Of a stretch of 64,000 bases of DNA, positions 13,776-24,329 are shown piece after piece (the first letter of the stretch is position 1; every line of letters begins with the position of its first letter). This stretch comes from Pontederia crassipes (Eukaryota; Streptophyta; Magnoliopsida; Commelinales; Pontederiaceae). Made by a program: the position numbers and the translations under genes. The stretch covers positions 29,721,001 to 29,785,000 of the forward strand of contig CM060189.1 of assembly GCA_030549335.1 (NCBI GenBank). Direction: 5' to 3'. The notes beneath the pieces are model-generated. The model made no database searches, was not told the origin of the DNA, and saw nothing but the letters and a program-made list of their open reading frames with translations.

Positions 13776-15898
13776 AGATATATGTATATATCAAGAGATC
13801 AACTAGCTAGAGGTTTCGAAAGTCATGCAATAATGTTGGAATAATGTAAAGGAAGGAGATAATATCTGTTTCATCCTTAAAAGGGGTCACTAGTGTGTAT
13901 CCTATATATGCATAGTTTATATCACGTCTCACCTCCTTATTCTATCTTTTATTTGTCCTTCCTTTTGGTCTATCTTTCTAGTTGATAAAACATTAATTCA
14001 CAATAAAACAAAGCTATTTGCATTAGTCATTGTTTCTTATGTCATTGAGCAATCATATATTTATATGGGGTCGCTGTCTCTTGCTAGATAGATAGAAAAG
14101 GACCAAGCCATGGGAATATAACCTTATACTTTATTTTGGGTGCACAAGAGATGAAATGTTCAAACTTACCGGCTGTCCACAGCAATATGACATGATGCTG
14201 AGGTCAATATGATGCATATTGCGCCATACTTATTAATTAATTAACTTTCTATCCATTATTAGGAGATTAACTTTGTTGAAAATTGGGCATAAAATAACAT
14301 AATAAAATGATAACTTCATGGTTGAGTTTAGGAAAGGAGAACAATTGAAAGAGTAAACGATTGAGCAAAATTCAAATAGCAAGTTTCCTTCTTGGTTGAA
14401 ATTTTGGATAGGTGACATGCAAGCTAATCATATTTTCATAAATAATTAATAACTCTTTCATGGTTATATGCTTAATGTCCTAATTTTAATTTGACTATTA
14501 GGTGAGGCACGCTTGTCCTACAAGTTTTATTTAAAATATATCATTAAATATTTGACTTTACTTATTGATCAGGTAATAGTTGTTCAAGAAGTTTTCTTAA
14601 TTTTTATTTAATTTTTTAAGTGCTAACCCCAATTATTTTGCTATTAAGATATACAAAATCAAACTTTGAATCACATCATTTATCTTAGCTATCATAAGAG
14701 TTCAACATCTGGGGGGCCTTAAAATTCAAGCTTTGCTTCTTATCTCCAGTCAATTGTGCGATTGGAAGTTTCCTTTCAGACTTGTAAACCAAAAACTTCT
14801 TGACATCGATTTTTTTTCCAAGTAAAAAATCAGAAGGATTAGGCACTACAGGATCCTTATTTGTAACTCTTTTACTGTAACATTGGAACATTTCAGGCTG
14901 ACAGATTGAGGCAAGTGACCTTGCACCAACTCCGCAGGATATTGACAGTCCGGCAGGCGGCGAGATGCTTCCTAGCGATCGGAGAGTACTACACGCGGCT
15001 GCGGGCACTCAGCTCCCTCTGGGCATCCAGACCTCGAGAGTGAGACTCCCCTGTAAACTTTCCTTTCATGCATTAGGTTCAGATATATATAGATTTCTGT
15101 ACAGGAAAGGGGCAGATGAATATATTGGACTGTCAATCAGACATGTTTGCCACGGTAGATGATTAGATGTGCAATCTTGATTAGATGATTAGATAAAATC
15201 TGTGCGTAGAGGAAGATGAGATGAAGAAAGAATGTAGAACTAGATGCATGCCTTAGTGACCAAACACAATCAATTATTAGATACACACAACTCCTGGTAC
15301 GGATGATGCAGATACTTACATTTGCATGTAAAACAAAGGCCATCCGAGTATTATGAACTTTGCTATAAGAAATCTGATAATCTGTGTCCTAGTTTTTAAG
15401 CTCTGTTTATAAGAAATCAGATAATTTGTTTCATGCTCCCTCTTAATTGTCTTAGTACGCCTCCCCCCCATCTATTCAATCTCAGAGAATTGTCTTTTAC
15501 TTTCTGATGGGGGGCCAGCACTTTCTTTGAAGTCTTATATTTTCATAGGAAAAATGTCAGAGGAGAAAGAAACTACCACACAACCTGACAAATGAGACAT
15601 GAACCAAGAACATAAGAATGTTTAAAGGATTTACCTAAGCATGCTTAAGTGTAAGAATTGCACAGACGGTTATCTCTACAATCCAAGTCTCCTGTCATGT
15701 CTACATAGTAATCATGTTTAGCTCAATTTTTACTTACCATGCTTGTAATTTAATTTCATCTAATGCATCTTTGTAATCGTTGTTGCACACATTTTTAACA
15801 CCAGGAGCATGATGTCGAACGATGGTGCATGCCTCACACCAGCAGACTTACAAATGATCCATCAACCATCATTGCAAAACCATTTCACAGCCTTCTGA
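9205..15898 (+). CDS. TGA-class bZIP transcription factor (TGA9/TGA10 type), 12 coding exons
   Basis: Exons: 9205-9359, 10041-10129, 10458-10534, 10715-10921, 11550-11603, 11985-12044, 12144-12221, 12324-12372, 12505-12776, 13004-13243, 14897-15039, 15805-15898, giving 505 aa with all introns GT-AG and phases consistent. The N-terminus has the acidic block DQEGAAYFGELEEAL and the block LEIFPSWPMR seen in TGA9-type proteins. The bZIP basic region (about 195-214) has NREAARKSR, followed by leucine heptads (about 215-240). The DOG1/TGA domain runs from about 262 to 490 (FDMEYSRWL, WMGGFRPSELLK, ALSQGLEQL, RILTVRQAARCFLAIGEYY). The start is the first ATG after an in-frame stop at 9109. Family knowledge: nuclear factors binding TGACG motifs; TGA9/TGA10 act in anther development in Arabidopsis. 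The last exon, joined across intron 11, restores the family C-terminus (DLQMIHQPSLQNHFTAF). Exon 1 is the least certain. Confidence 0.9.
13714..13782. repeat. (TA)n plus (TAGATA)n microsatellite
   Basis: An uninterrupted TA run passes into TAGATA repeats inside intron 10 of the TGA-type gene. It is likely length-variable. Confidence 0.95.
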
Positions 15899-15899
15899 C

Positions 15900-17990
15900 T
15901 TGATTTATAATAGAGGCAGAAAGAAAAGAGGAGGGTGGCAGAGAGAGGGAGGTTATTTGTTATCCAAATTGTTGATGCTGAGCATGTAAAGCTACAGAAA
16001 ATTATTGTCTACTGCAAATGACTGACCTCAATGTGTATAATGAGACCTTTTTTACTCATCTAAAAGGATCAGACAGTTACCTGTTTTGTTCTGAAAGATT
16101 AATCCCTTTTTGGCATTGTGCCTTCTCGAAAATATGAAGGGCTAGGGAACAAGGCAAAGCTTAAAAAGGGATGCAAAAGAAATAAAGGAAAGATTTGGTT
16201 GTTCATTGTTCTTTTTTTTTTTTTTTTTGAGAATTGGCTGTTCATTGTTCTCATGCACATAACCGTCAGCATCAACTTCTTGTGTTTTAAAATATATAAA
16301 TATTAAACTATTTTTTGAGAGGATATAAAAAATATCAAACTAAGCATAATAGACTTTTTGGGATGTGTTGCAGTTCGAGTTCAAACACCACAAAGCTACA
16401 TGCTCCCTCCGTAGGGCGTAGGAGCAGAGGACACTATTTTATCTTCTTACATATTTAACACGATTACCTTGCTTTTAGTTCAAAATTTATGTTCACCTAA
16501 TGGTGAAGAAGCCATACCACATGACCAGCAAAAAATGTTACTATTCTCATTAAAAAGATCCACTAGTTATTGTAAGAAAAAGTAAAAGTAGAGTATTTAA
16601 TAGCGAATAGTATCGTTTAGTAAATATTTTTTTAATAGCATTTAAATATTTGAACACAAAATTTTATAAACTAATCCTACTAATTTATAAAGTATAGAGG
16701 TAGTATTTTCATATTTTCTTCTTATTATACCCTCATTTTTAAAATAAAAAATAATTTAATTATTAAACATCATATATTATTTTTATTTTATATATCACAT
16801 ATTTAATTTTACTTATAATCCAAATAAGATTTTTATTTTGAAGTAATCAATATTTTTATATTAAAATAATATTCTAAAAATATCAAAATTTAGAATAAAA
16901 TATTTTAAATTAAACTTTATGAATACGATGCATATAAAAATAATCATAAATGATATCTTATGTCTATTTTTGTCATTTTAGACATGCTAATTTAACCATT
17001 ATATTTACCAAATAATTCTTATTAAATTTATAAACAAATCGATATTCACTAATAATTAATCATTATACTCTAATCAAATCGCTATCCTCTGATCGAACCC
17101 GTTATCCTCTAATAAAATCGTTAGCTTGTGGCAAATTTTTCAATTCCTTGTTAAATGTCCCCATATTAGGGTACCCTAAAAATACGTTGTCAGTGACATT
17201 CAACTATTGGACAGGCAATAATACCAATACGATTACTCCTAGTTATGAGATCGTCTTTTAATTGTTAATGTCAATAAGTACATAAAGAATTTATCCATAT
17301 GAAAATGCATAAACTTCTCCAGTGTAAATGATCCGAGAAAAATAATCAAGCTCCACAAGCAGAAATTTAAATTCCAGAATCCTCAACTCTTGCGAAATGA
17401 CTAGTCTGCATCTGTCTTTTTGGTAAAGAATCCATGTAGATTCATTCAATGGTTATTTGTTGAACAAGGATGCACAAGGTTTGTAGCTGTGGCGAAGCGA
17501 CTTCTATGAACAAAGTGGATTCCGTGGGAAAGGAATTCTTGTCCTAGTGGAAACATAAAGCTTTTGGCCTAACATCTGTTTCTGTGGACAAGAAAATTTC
17601 CAACAAACCGTCAACTCTAATTCAATCAAAGCTCAAATCTCAGTTATGTTTTATAAACGTATTTTGAACTCGTCAGAATTTTACAGGACAGAGAATGTCA
17701 TACAATTTACTGGAATGATTACACAAGAATATATTCTATAACAATCTTGCTTCCAATTGTTTTGGTAACTTTAACCACTAAACAGAAACCATTTCCAGAC
17801 TTCTCTCACATTTTGCTGAAAAAGATACAAATAAGAGGCATGGGGAAAATTTTCGCTTATGGGTGGTATTGTCTTGGTGTCATGTGTTTCCATTTCTTTC
17901 ATGAAATATTCAAGTGAAATGAAATCTAAGCAAAATGATGCCTACCTTACCCCAATGATGAAGTGGGCAGTAATGTGCCTATCTGAATTT
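15900..17990. other. Intergenic, between convergent TGA and phosphatase genes
   Basis: The first part may hold the TGA 3' UTR. From about 16440 to 17160 it is strongly AT-rich with no coding signal. From 17690 to 17995 it probably contains the 3' UTR of the - strand phosphatase gene. No other gene was recognised. Confidence 0.45.
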
Positions 17991-17995
17991 AGGGT

Positions 17996-20900
17996 TCACC
18001 GTCTTCTCAAACTATCAGAAAGGATTACTGAACTGACTCCTGGTAATGCATTTTGTTTAGATGAAAGTAGATGTTTAGACCACTCCTCCAAGTTTTTGCG
18101 GTGAAGTGTGTTCATTCTGATATAAGGACGTCTTTCCCGGATGAGTTTCTCTGCACTTCTCCAATCTTCTGATAGACCTAAAATGACTAGAAGAGCGCAC
18201 ATCACGCAAACGCTTCTTCCATGACCTGTTGAATGCTCCATGTTCAACTTCTATGATAACAGCTAACAAGTATGCAAAGTGTCTCTTCGGAGACATCCGT
18301 TAAACAAGTATGCAAAGTGTCTCTTCGGAGACATCCGTTAAACAAGTATGCCAAGTCTTTAAGCAGTACAAATGTTGATAAGATCGGAAGTAGCCACAGC
18401 ATAGAAAGTCCAGAACCGTTACATCAACATTAAAACAATTGAATGGATTAAAAAAGATGGAAAATAGTACACAATAGATAAGATATGCAACTCAGCATCA
18501 TGCAATGGATTCCGCATTGTCATTAATAGAATAACATGAATTCACTAAGATGAAAGGATAAGTGCTATAAACAAGTTTTATGTATTATGTAATAAGCAAA
18601 AAGTAAGTGTATTTAATTACGTCGAAAGTTTCTATACAACAAATAACTTTTTTAAAAAATTGTATGCCAAAGCAATGTTCAGATATCAAAATTCAAGGAA
18701 TAATTATTATCTTCTTCAGATGTGTTGTCATCATTTTAAGTTTTGCTATCATTGGCCAATACATACAGCATACAAAAAACACTATTTTTTTTTTAGAGCT
18801 AACACTAAATTTTATTTCAACAACTCCGCCTATATTTTATAGCCGGTCCCAAGTCCGGATAAAGGAGGAGGGTTGTGTTAGGCCCCGACAGTCAGCATAA
18901 AATCATGTCGAATCTTATGAACATGGATCAACGAAGAGCGGAATGACGTCGTATGATCCATGTAGCCGACCCCACCTAGTGGGATAAGGCTTTGTTGTTG
19001 TTGTTGTATATGTCTGTGCTTTGATCAAATGATTTTTTTGAAGTAATTGATCAAATGTAATAAACCTCCTTGATAGTTTAGGATTACGGGTTACGCCCTT
19101 TTACCTTCCTGAATTATAGCCTTAGTTCCACTTCAACCCCTAAACTAAGGAATTAACCATTTACCTCCTCTAAGCTATCAAAGTTTTCTAGTATGCCCCA
19201 TCCTTAGATTTTCCTTTATCTTTTTCTTCTTTTGTTTTATCCAATTACAACCTTATACTTTAACATCGCTTGATTTTTTTTTGAAAAACGAATCTTAATA
19301 TATATATATATATATACTTGAAAATTTAAAACATACAATATAGGGTTATTTCCTTAAATCTCCCTCAAACTATAACAAATTTCTACTTCTAACCCTAAAC
19401 TATAAAATTAGGCAAAAGCAACCTCAAACTTGTAAAATTCAGACAAACTAGTACAACTATTAATCTCAACTTGGTTTCCCTTTGATTTTTACTTTTATGA
19501 GTTATTGAATGACATTTTTACCCTCTACAAGTAAAAAATAAAAGGAATACAAAGAGCAAAAGGGAGCGCCCACAGAGAGAGAGGGAAAGAGAAGATGGAG
19601 GCTGCCACTAGTGCGCCCCTGTCACCACCTCTTTGTATTTCTTTTTATTTTTATTGTAGAGGGTAAAAATGTCATTTTACAAATCATAAAAGTGAAAAAT
19701 CAAAGGAAAATCAGAATGAATTTCACAGCTTCGTCTCAATTTTACAAATTTGAGGTTGTTTCTACCTGATTTCATATATTCGGATTAGAAGTGGAAATTC
19801 ATTATAGTTCAAAGGAGGTTTAAGTAAACAATCCTAAAATATACATAGATAACATATTACTTTATTTAAAGTATATTTTTGTTTAGTTCTTTATTGTAAG
19901 TGATAGTGAAGGGTATAGGAGCTTTTTAAAAAAATTAACAATGAGGTAAGTGGAAAACCTAATTTAGAAGAGGTAATGACTATAATTACTTATTTTAGGA
20001 GTTAAAGTAGAAATAGAATATAGTTCGAAGGGGGTGGGGGGTGGGGGGAAGTCAGAAGGAAATAACCCTAACATTAATGCAAGACTTGCAACCAAATTTG
20101 TACCTTTTGTATAACATATAAATTTCAATGTCCAAGAAACAATTCAACAATATGAGACTCTACTTTTTCATGTCTTCGTTAAGGGTAAAAGGATGACAAG
20201 ATACACGAGACATCCATGCCTTTTTCAAGGTTTCATTATCTTTTTTTTTCTTGAGAAAAATGAATATGTAGAGCATTAGGTGTAGGGCGAGTGTAGGGCA
20301 GCATTTGATCCATTTGATCGATCCAGTAATTATTGATTAATTTCTATTATTAGTTAGATAGTTATTTTGATGATGATCATGGTCATCGGATGAATGGATG
20401 GCCATGATAGAACTACATTTATGGTCAATATTTACTTTATATTTTTATCTAGAATTATCGGATTAGTCCGATGAACATATATTATTAATCGAGTAAATTT
20501 CGCTAAATGTCCTCCAACTTTACTCTCTTTCCCAACTATTTCCTCCATTTTTACTTTGTAACTAGGTTGTCCTTCAACTATTGATTTATTTCAGCAACTA
20601 CCCTTTCAACTGAGTATAGCCCGTTGCTCCATTTTTTTGTCTGTGGTACATTACTATAAAATAAAATAAATACAGAATAATAAAATAATATTGAAGAAAT
20701 AAAAATGATATTATAAAGGAAATAGGTGCTCTAGACCATTTTTTACCACCAAGTTTTGTGATTGTCATCCTGATATATATATAACTATGAAATGGGATCA
20801 TATACAAGTGTGGGCTCTCAAAGAGAGAGCAATAAAAGATGGAAAAGTATATCAACTAACCAAAACCTCACTTCTGAAGAAGAAAGGAGATGTGACAAGT

Positions 20901-21745
20901 GTGGGCTCTCGAAGAGAGAGCAACAAAAGATGGAAAAGTATATCAGCTAACCAAAACCCCCCTTCTGAAGAAGAAAGGAGACGCAATATGCTTAAGTGCT
21001 CTAGACTTGGGTGTACTATAGAACAATGCGCTCTACACCCCCATTAACCTCTTTTCTTTAGGCTTCTTTTTATGGTTTTAACACTTTCTTCTTGAAGTAC
21101 AAGCATACTTGAACAAGGAAAAATCAGTTCAAATCATATAATATGATCAGAAAATCAAGCTTCTACAAGTATTCAGACAACAAAACGTAACTGGGAAGGG
21201 TTTTTACCATAAGCACAGTGGATGTATACAGGTATCTTCTGAGTCCTTTTCCTGCATGCCCAACGAACTGCAGATTCAATCTGAGCTGGACTAGGTGCTC
21301 TTGTGTCCCAGGTGGCAACACACAAATAAGCATTCTCTGAAAGTGCAGCTCTCCTTGGGAGTTCACATGTGCAATCAATTACTGCAGGTTTGCCTGGGGG
21401 CAAATCATCCAAAGAAGAAGGCCAACCCCCAACGTATAAACCTTCTGCAACCTCACTGTACAAAGGTTCCCTGATCTTCCATCTCCTCAAAGGCACAAAC
21501 ATTCGGACAAAAAATAAAAAAGGGCCAAATATAAGCATCGACCAAAAGGGAAATTTCCCATCAGAACTCTTTCCAAGAAGCAATGGAAGATTCACTGCTG
21601 GATGAGATGCAATAGCCACCAAATACGAACCGATGGAAGCATATAGCAGAGGCAGAGGAATCAAGCTTACGCCAAGTCCTCTAAGGAAGTAAAATGCTAA
21701 AGCCAACACAGTTGCTTTCAGTGCAATCAGTATGGATATACCCAT
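17996..21745 (-). CDS. Membrane-anchored dual-specificity phosphatase-like protein
   Basis: Two coding exons on the - strand: 21745-21208 and 18225-17996, 255 aa. The N-terminal ~95 residues are hydrophobic with several probable membrane segments (KATVLALAFYFLRGLGVSL; FWSMLIFGPFLFFVRMF). The phosphatase domain follows: LYVGGWPSS, VIDCTCELPRRA, TWDTRAPS (candidate general-acid Asp) and the catalytic loop HCAYGHGRS with Cys177 and Arg183, the CX5R signature. The 2982-bp intron falls in phase 1 inside that loop, after Tyr179. The downstream exon continues VCVMCALLVILGL. A non-coding 5' exon is likely: a donor lies at 23438/23437 and an acceptor just before 21777. Substrate is unknown; protein or lipid phosphatase activity is inferred from the signature only. 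The C-terminal 20 residues depend on exon 2 being the last exon. Confidence 0.82.
18264..18358. repeat. 38-bp tandem repeat with internal hairpin
   Basis: Two near-identical units (AACAAGTATGCAAAGTGTCT, then CTTCGGAGACATCCGTTA) lie back to back, with a third partial unit after 18340. Each contains the hairpin TGTCTC-TTCG-GAGACA. They sit in the phosphatase intron, less than 150 bp from the acceptor of exon 2. Confidence 0.9.
18838..19008 (+). mobile_element. SINE (Au-like 3' end, TTG-repeat tail)
   Basis: The 3' part reads ATGTAGCCGACCCCACCTAG, TGGGATAAGGC and then TTTGTTGTTGTTGTTG, the tail characteristic of plant Au-type SINEs. Upstream is GGATAAAGGAGGAGGGTTG, often seen with this repeat. 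The same 3' sequence occurs at 39.6 kb and 40.1 kb. This is the longest copy here. It lies in the phosphatase intron; the 5' border is not sure. Confidence 0.75.
19070..20075. repeat. Nested foldback elements
   Basis: Two nested imperfect inverted repeats. The inner arms are about 19345-19475 (CTCAAACTATAACAAATTTC, AACCTCAAACTTGTAAAATT) and about 19695-19840, where the reverse complement matches. The outer arms are about 19076-19185 and about 19955-20070 (GAATTATAGCC...ACTTCAACCCCTAAA against its complement). The central loop at 19555-19640 is unrelated, purine-rich sequence. The whole lies in the phosphatase intron. No transposase is present. These elements resemble those at 5.2 and 26.2 kb. 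Confidence 0.75.
20809..20990. repeat. 91-bp tandem duplication
   Basis: TGTGGGCTCTCAAAGAGAGA at about 20810 and TGTGGGCTCTCGAAGAGAGA at about 20901 begin two units that both continue AAAGATGGAAAAGTATATCA and CTTCTGAAGAAGAAAGGAGA. It is located in the phosphatase intron. Confidence 0.9.
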
Positions 21746-22469
21746 ATTTTAGAAACCACTTCTTTCCCAGCTTTTGCCTGAATCAACAGGTTCATTAGCA
21801 TAATAATATCATTAAACACAGAATAACAAGGGAACAAATAACCCCTCAAAAGAAAACCACAAGGAAACAAATAAACGAAGACAAAGAGACAAATAGTCCA
21901 AACACCATTTGACAACATAATAGTCCAATTTGGCATAATATTAGTACTCATTGAGAAACTCAACATTGTCCAACCAATCACAAGGCATCTCATATGTTTC
22001 AACATAAGGTTTAAAACTCTGAGAGCAGATGAACAAAAAACTGCATATTCAAGAAGTCACCAATTAATTTATAGGAGAAAACAACTAATAAAACACATTA
22101 GATCATTATTTCCTGAATATAGTGCATGCATATATAGTATCAGTAACTATAATAATTCAAAGACAAAAAATAACCCCACGAGTTGTGATGAACACTGCTT
22201 TGTGACCACTGATTTGGTAACAAAGAAAATGTCTACCAAAAATTAAAATTTGTGGCAAAAGAAAACACCACAACTTGTGAGAAAAGCTGAATTGTCAGCA
22301 CTGATTTGGAAGCAAAATGAATTGTCTTAGTGAAATTAAGTTTATACACTAACACATTTCAGAAACATTGAACTTACCACTTTCCTATATAAAACAATCA
22401 TGATCCGCAGTTTAAGCTAAATGTTACATGACTTGGTGAATGCACCACCAAAGTTTAGATAGTAAAGTT

Positions 22470-22715
22470 GTCACTGGAATATTTAAGCCCTATATAGTTT
22501 CCTTATGTTTGATGGAATACAAAGACCAACAAATATAATTCTGTGTAACATGGAGCATTAACAAGTTTTTTTCTTTTTTTTTTGTCCTTGTGTTCATATA
22601 GTAAATTTTTTTCTGGAATATTTAAGCCCTATATATTTTCCGTATGTTTGTTAGAATATAAAGACTAACAAATATAATTCCATGTAAGATGGAGCAATAA
22701 CAAGTAGTTTGGCTG
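22470..22715. repeat. Direct duplication in the 5' UTR intron of the phosphatase gene
   Basis: Two copies of about 90 bp (GGAATATTTAAGCCCTATAT, then AACAAATATAATTC and TAA[CG]ATGGAGCA), starting near 22478 and 22616, with a T-rich spacer. This is a simple segmental duplication with no coding content. Confidence 0.85.
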
Positions 22716-23437
22716 TTTTTTTTCTTGAGGAAAAATAACAAGTCGTGTTAAACATCCAAGTATACTACATAACAAAGATATCTACTAATGTGTAATCAGT
22801 GTGATATCACCTGAAAAAAAGAAGGTACCCAACAATCCAAGCAAAGTAATCGTGCCCACAACCCAAAAAGAGCATATAAAAATAACCATACATCTCAGTA
22901 TCTACAACTTTTGTTATCTTTGCACTCATGTCTATATAACTTTTAGAATGGGTGTGGAAGATAGATCATTTTGTTTAAACTTTACTCGGTCCTCATTCTT
23001 CTTATCCTGGCTTGTCTTTAACTTTGATGCATCATCAAAATCCATTATCGATGCTGCAGAACAGTTTAACTGACATTTAATCCAAGTATTTCATAAAAGG
23101 TTGTTTATATGTCGACAACACTCAGACACATGTCAGTGATTCTTGCACAGAGCAATTTATTTACTCTTTACTGATCACATAACATAAATAACAGGAAGAA
23201 ATTTCAAACAAATAATGCATAAAAGATATGGCAAATTGACATCTTTTTTTTTCTCTAGAAAGAACGTAGCAACTACTTTAGTTCAGATGTTTTTTTCAAT
23301 ACTAAATTTCAAGAGCAGATCTAATTCTATAACGTTGAGCAGATATGGCGCAAACTTATTTAGAAAGAACAACACTTTACAGGTGCAGCTGCAAGGGGGG
23401 CCGCCTGAAGGGCTGACAGAGGCCAAAAGAATAATAC

Positions 23438-23600
23438 CTTGGCAAACGAGAGAGAGGAGGGAGGAGGTCTAGGGCACAACGATTCGATCTGAAACACGAG
23501 GGCGGGCGGCGCTCGACGAAGCAGAGGGCGGGGGTCGATATGCTTCACTCGTGGCGAGGGTCGTTCACTTGACCGGACGGGGGAGAAGGCGTGAGAATAT
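23438..23600 (-). other. Probable non-coding first exon of the phosphatase gene
   Basis: A GC-rich block on the - strand ends at 23438 in CAAG followed by GTATTA, a reasonable donor. The matching acceptor (ATTCAG then GCAAAAG) is at 21778-21780, 32 bases ahead of the ATG at 21745. The upstream limit and transcription start cannot be seen. This is inference from splice signals and base composition. Confidence 0.45.
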
Positions 23601-23724
23601 AGAGAATGGAAAAGGGTATTTAGGGGGAATTTGCTTCATTTTTTTGTTAATTTCATTTTTGGTATAGTAACATTCACTTGGGTTTAATGGGGGTGATTGC
23701 AAAGTTGGGAGCACCCCCTCTCAT

Positions 23725-24310
23725 TTAACAATCATCAGATCTAGATTCAATAATGACTGAAATCGCGCGCGATTTTTCAATCATTGGATCTAGATCTTAT
23801 GGTGCATATCATTATTTTCCTCACGGCCTTCTCTCTCCTCACACGTCGCTCGACTCATCGTCCGCTCTCGTGTCGCACGTCGTCAACGCTCGAGAAGCCC
23901 CTTACCAACAACAATGCTAAAAAAGTTGTCAAAACCACCGGGCCCCCTCTGATCTCTCTCAAGAAGCCCCTTCGCAGGTCGTCATCGACGCCGCCGAACG
24001 TGTTCCGATCTCGCTCGAGAAGCCCCTTCGTAGGTTGCCATCAACGTCGATGCTCGAGAAGCCCCTTGTCGACGCTCCTACCGCACACCATCAATTCCGC
24101 TTCGACCTCGCAACCCCTCATCGGCGTCGCTTCGCGACCACTCGTCATCGCCGTCCTAAAACCCTCGCGGCCGCCGTTCGAGAATTGTAGCCATTGGAAA
24201 TCATGAGAAAAGTGAGGAAAAAAGATCGAATCTCAGCCATCGGATCGTGAATCAAAGACTCTCCATACGCGCGCGGATCGCAGCCTTTGATTCGCGATCC
24301 GACGAGTGAT
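23725..24310. repeat. Element bounded by two palindromes with an internal CTCGAGAAGCCCCTT repeat
   Basis: The left end (about 23735-23797) is an imperfect palindrome: GATCTAGATTCAATAATGA, a centre AATCGCGCGCGATT, then TCAATCATTGGATCTAGATC. The right end (about 24232-24305) is another: CATCGGATCGTGAATCAAAG, a GC-rich centre, then CTTTGATTCGCGATCCGACG. Between them CTCGAGAAGCCCCTT or close variants occur near 23889, 23958, 24014 and 24053. No known domain is encoded. It could be a small foldback DNA element carrying a captured GC-rich piece. Confidence 0.55.
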
Positions 24311-24329
24311 ATATATGTATATATCAAAT

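Noticed and set aside
14685..15008. 107-codon - strand frame
   Set aside because: It overlaps exon 11 of the TGA gene antisense and matches nothing known.
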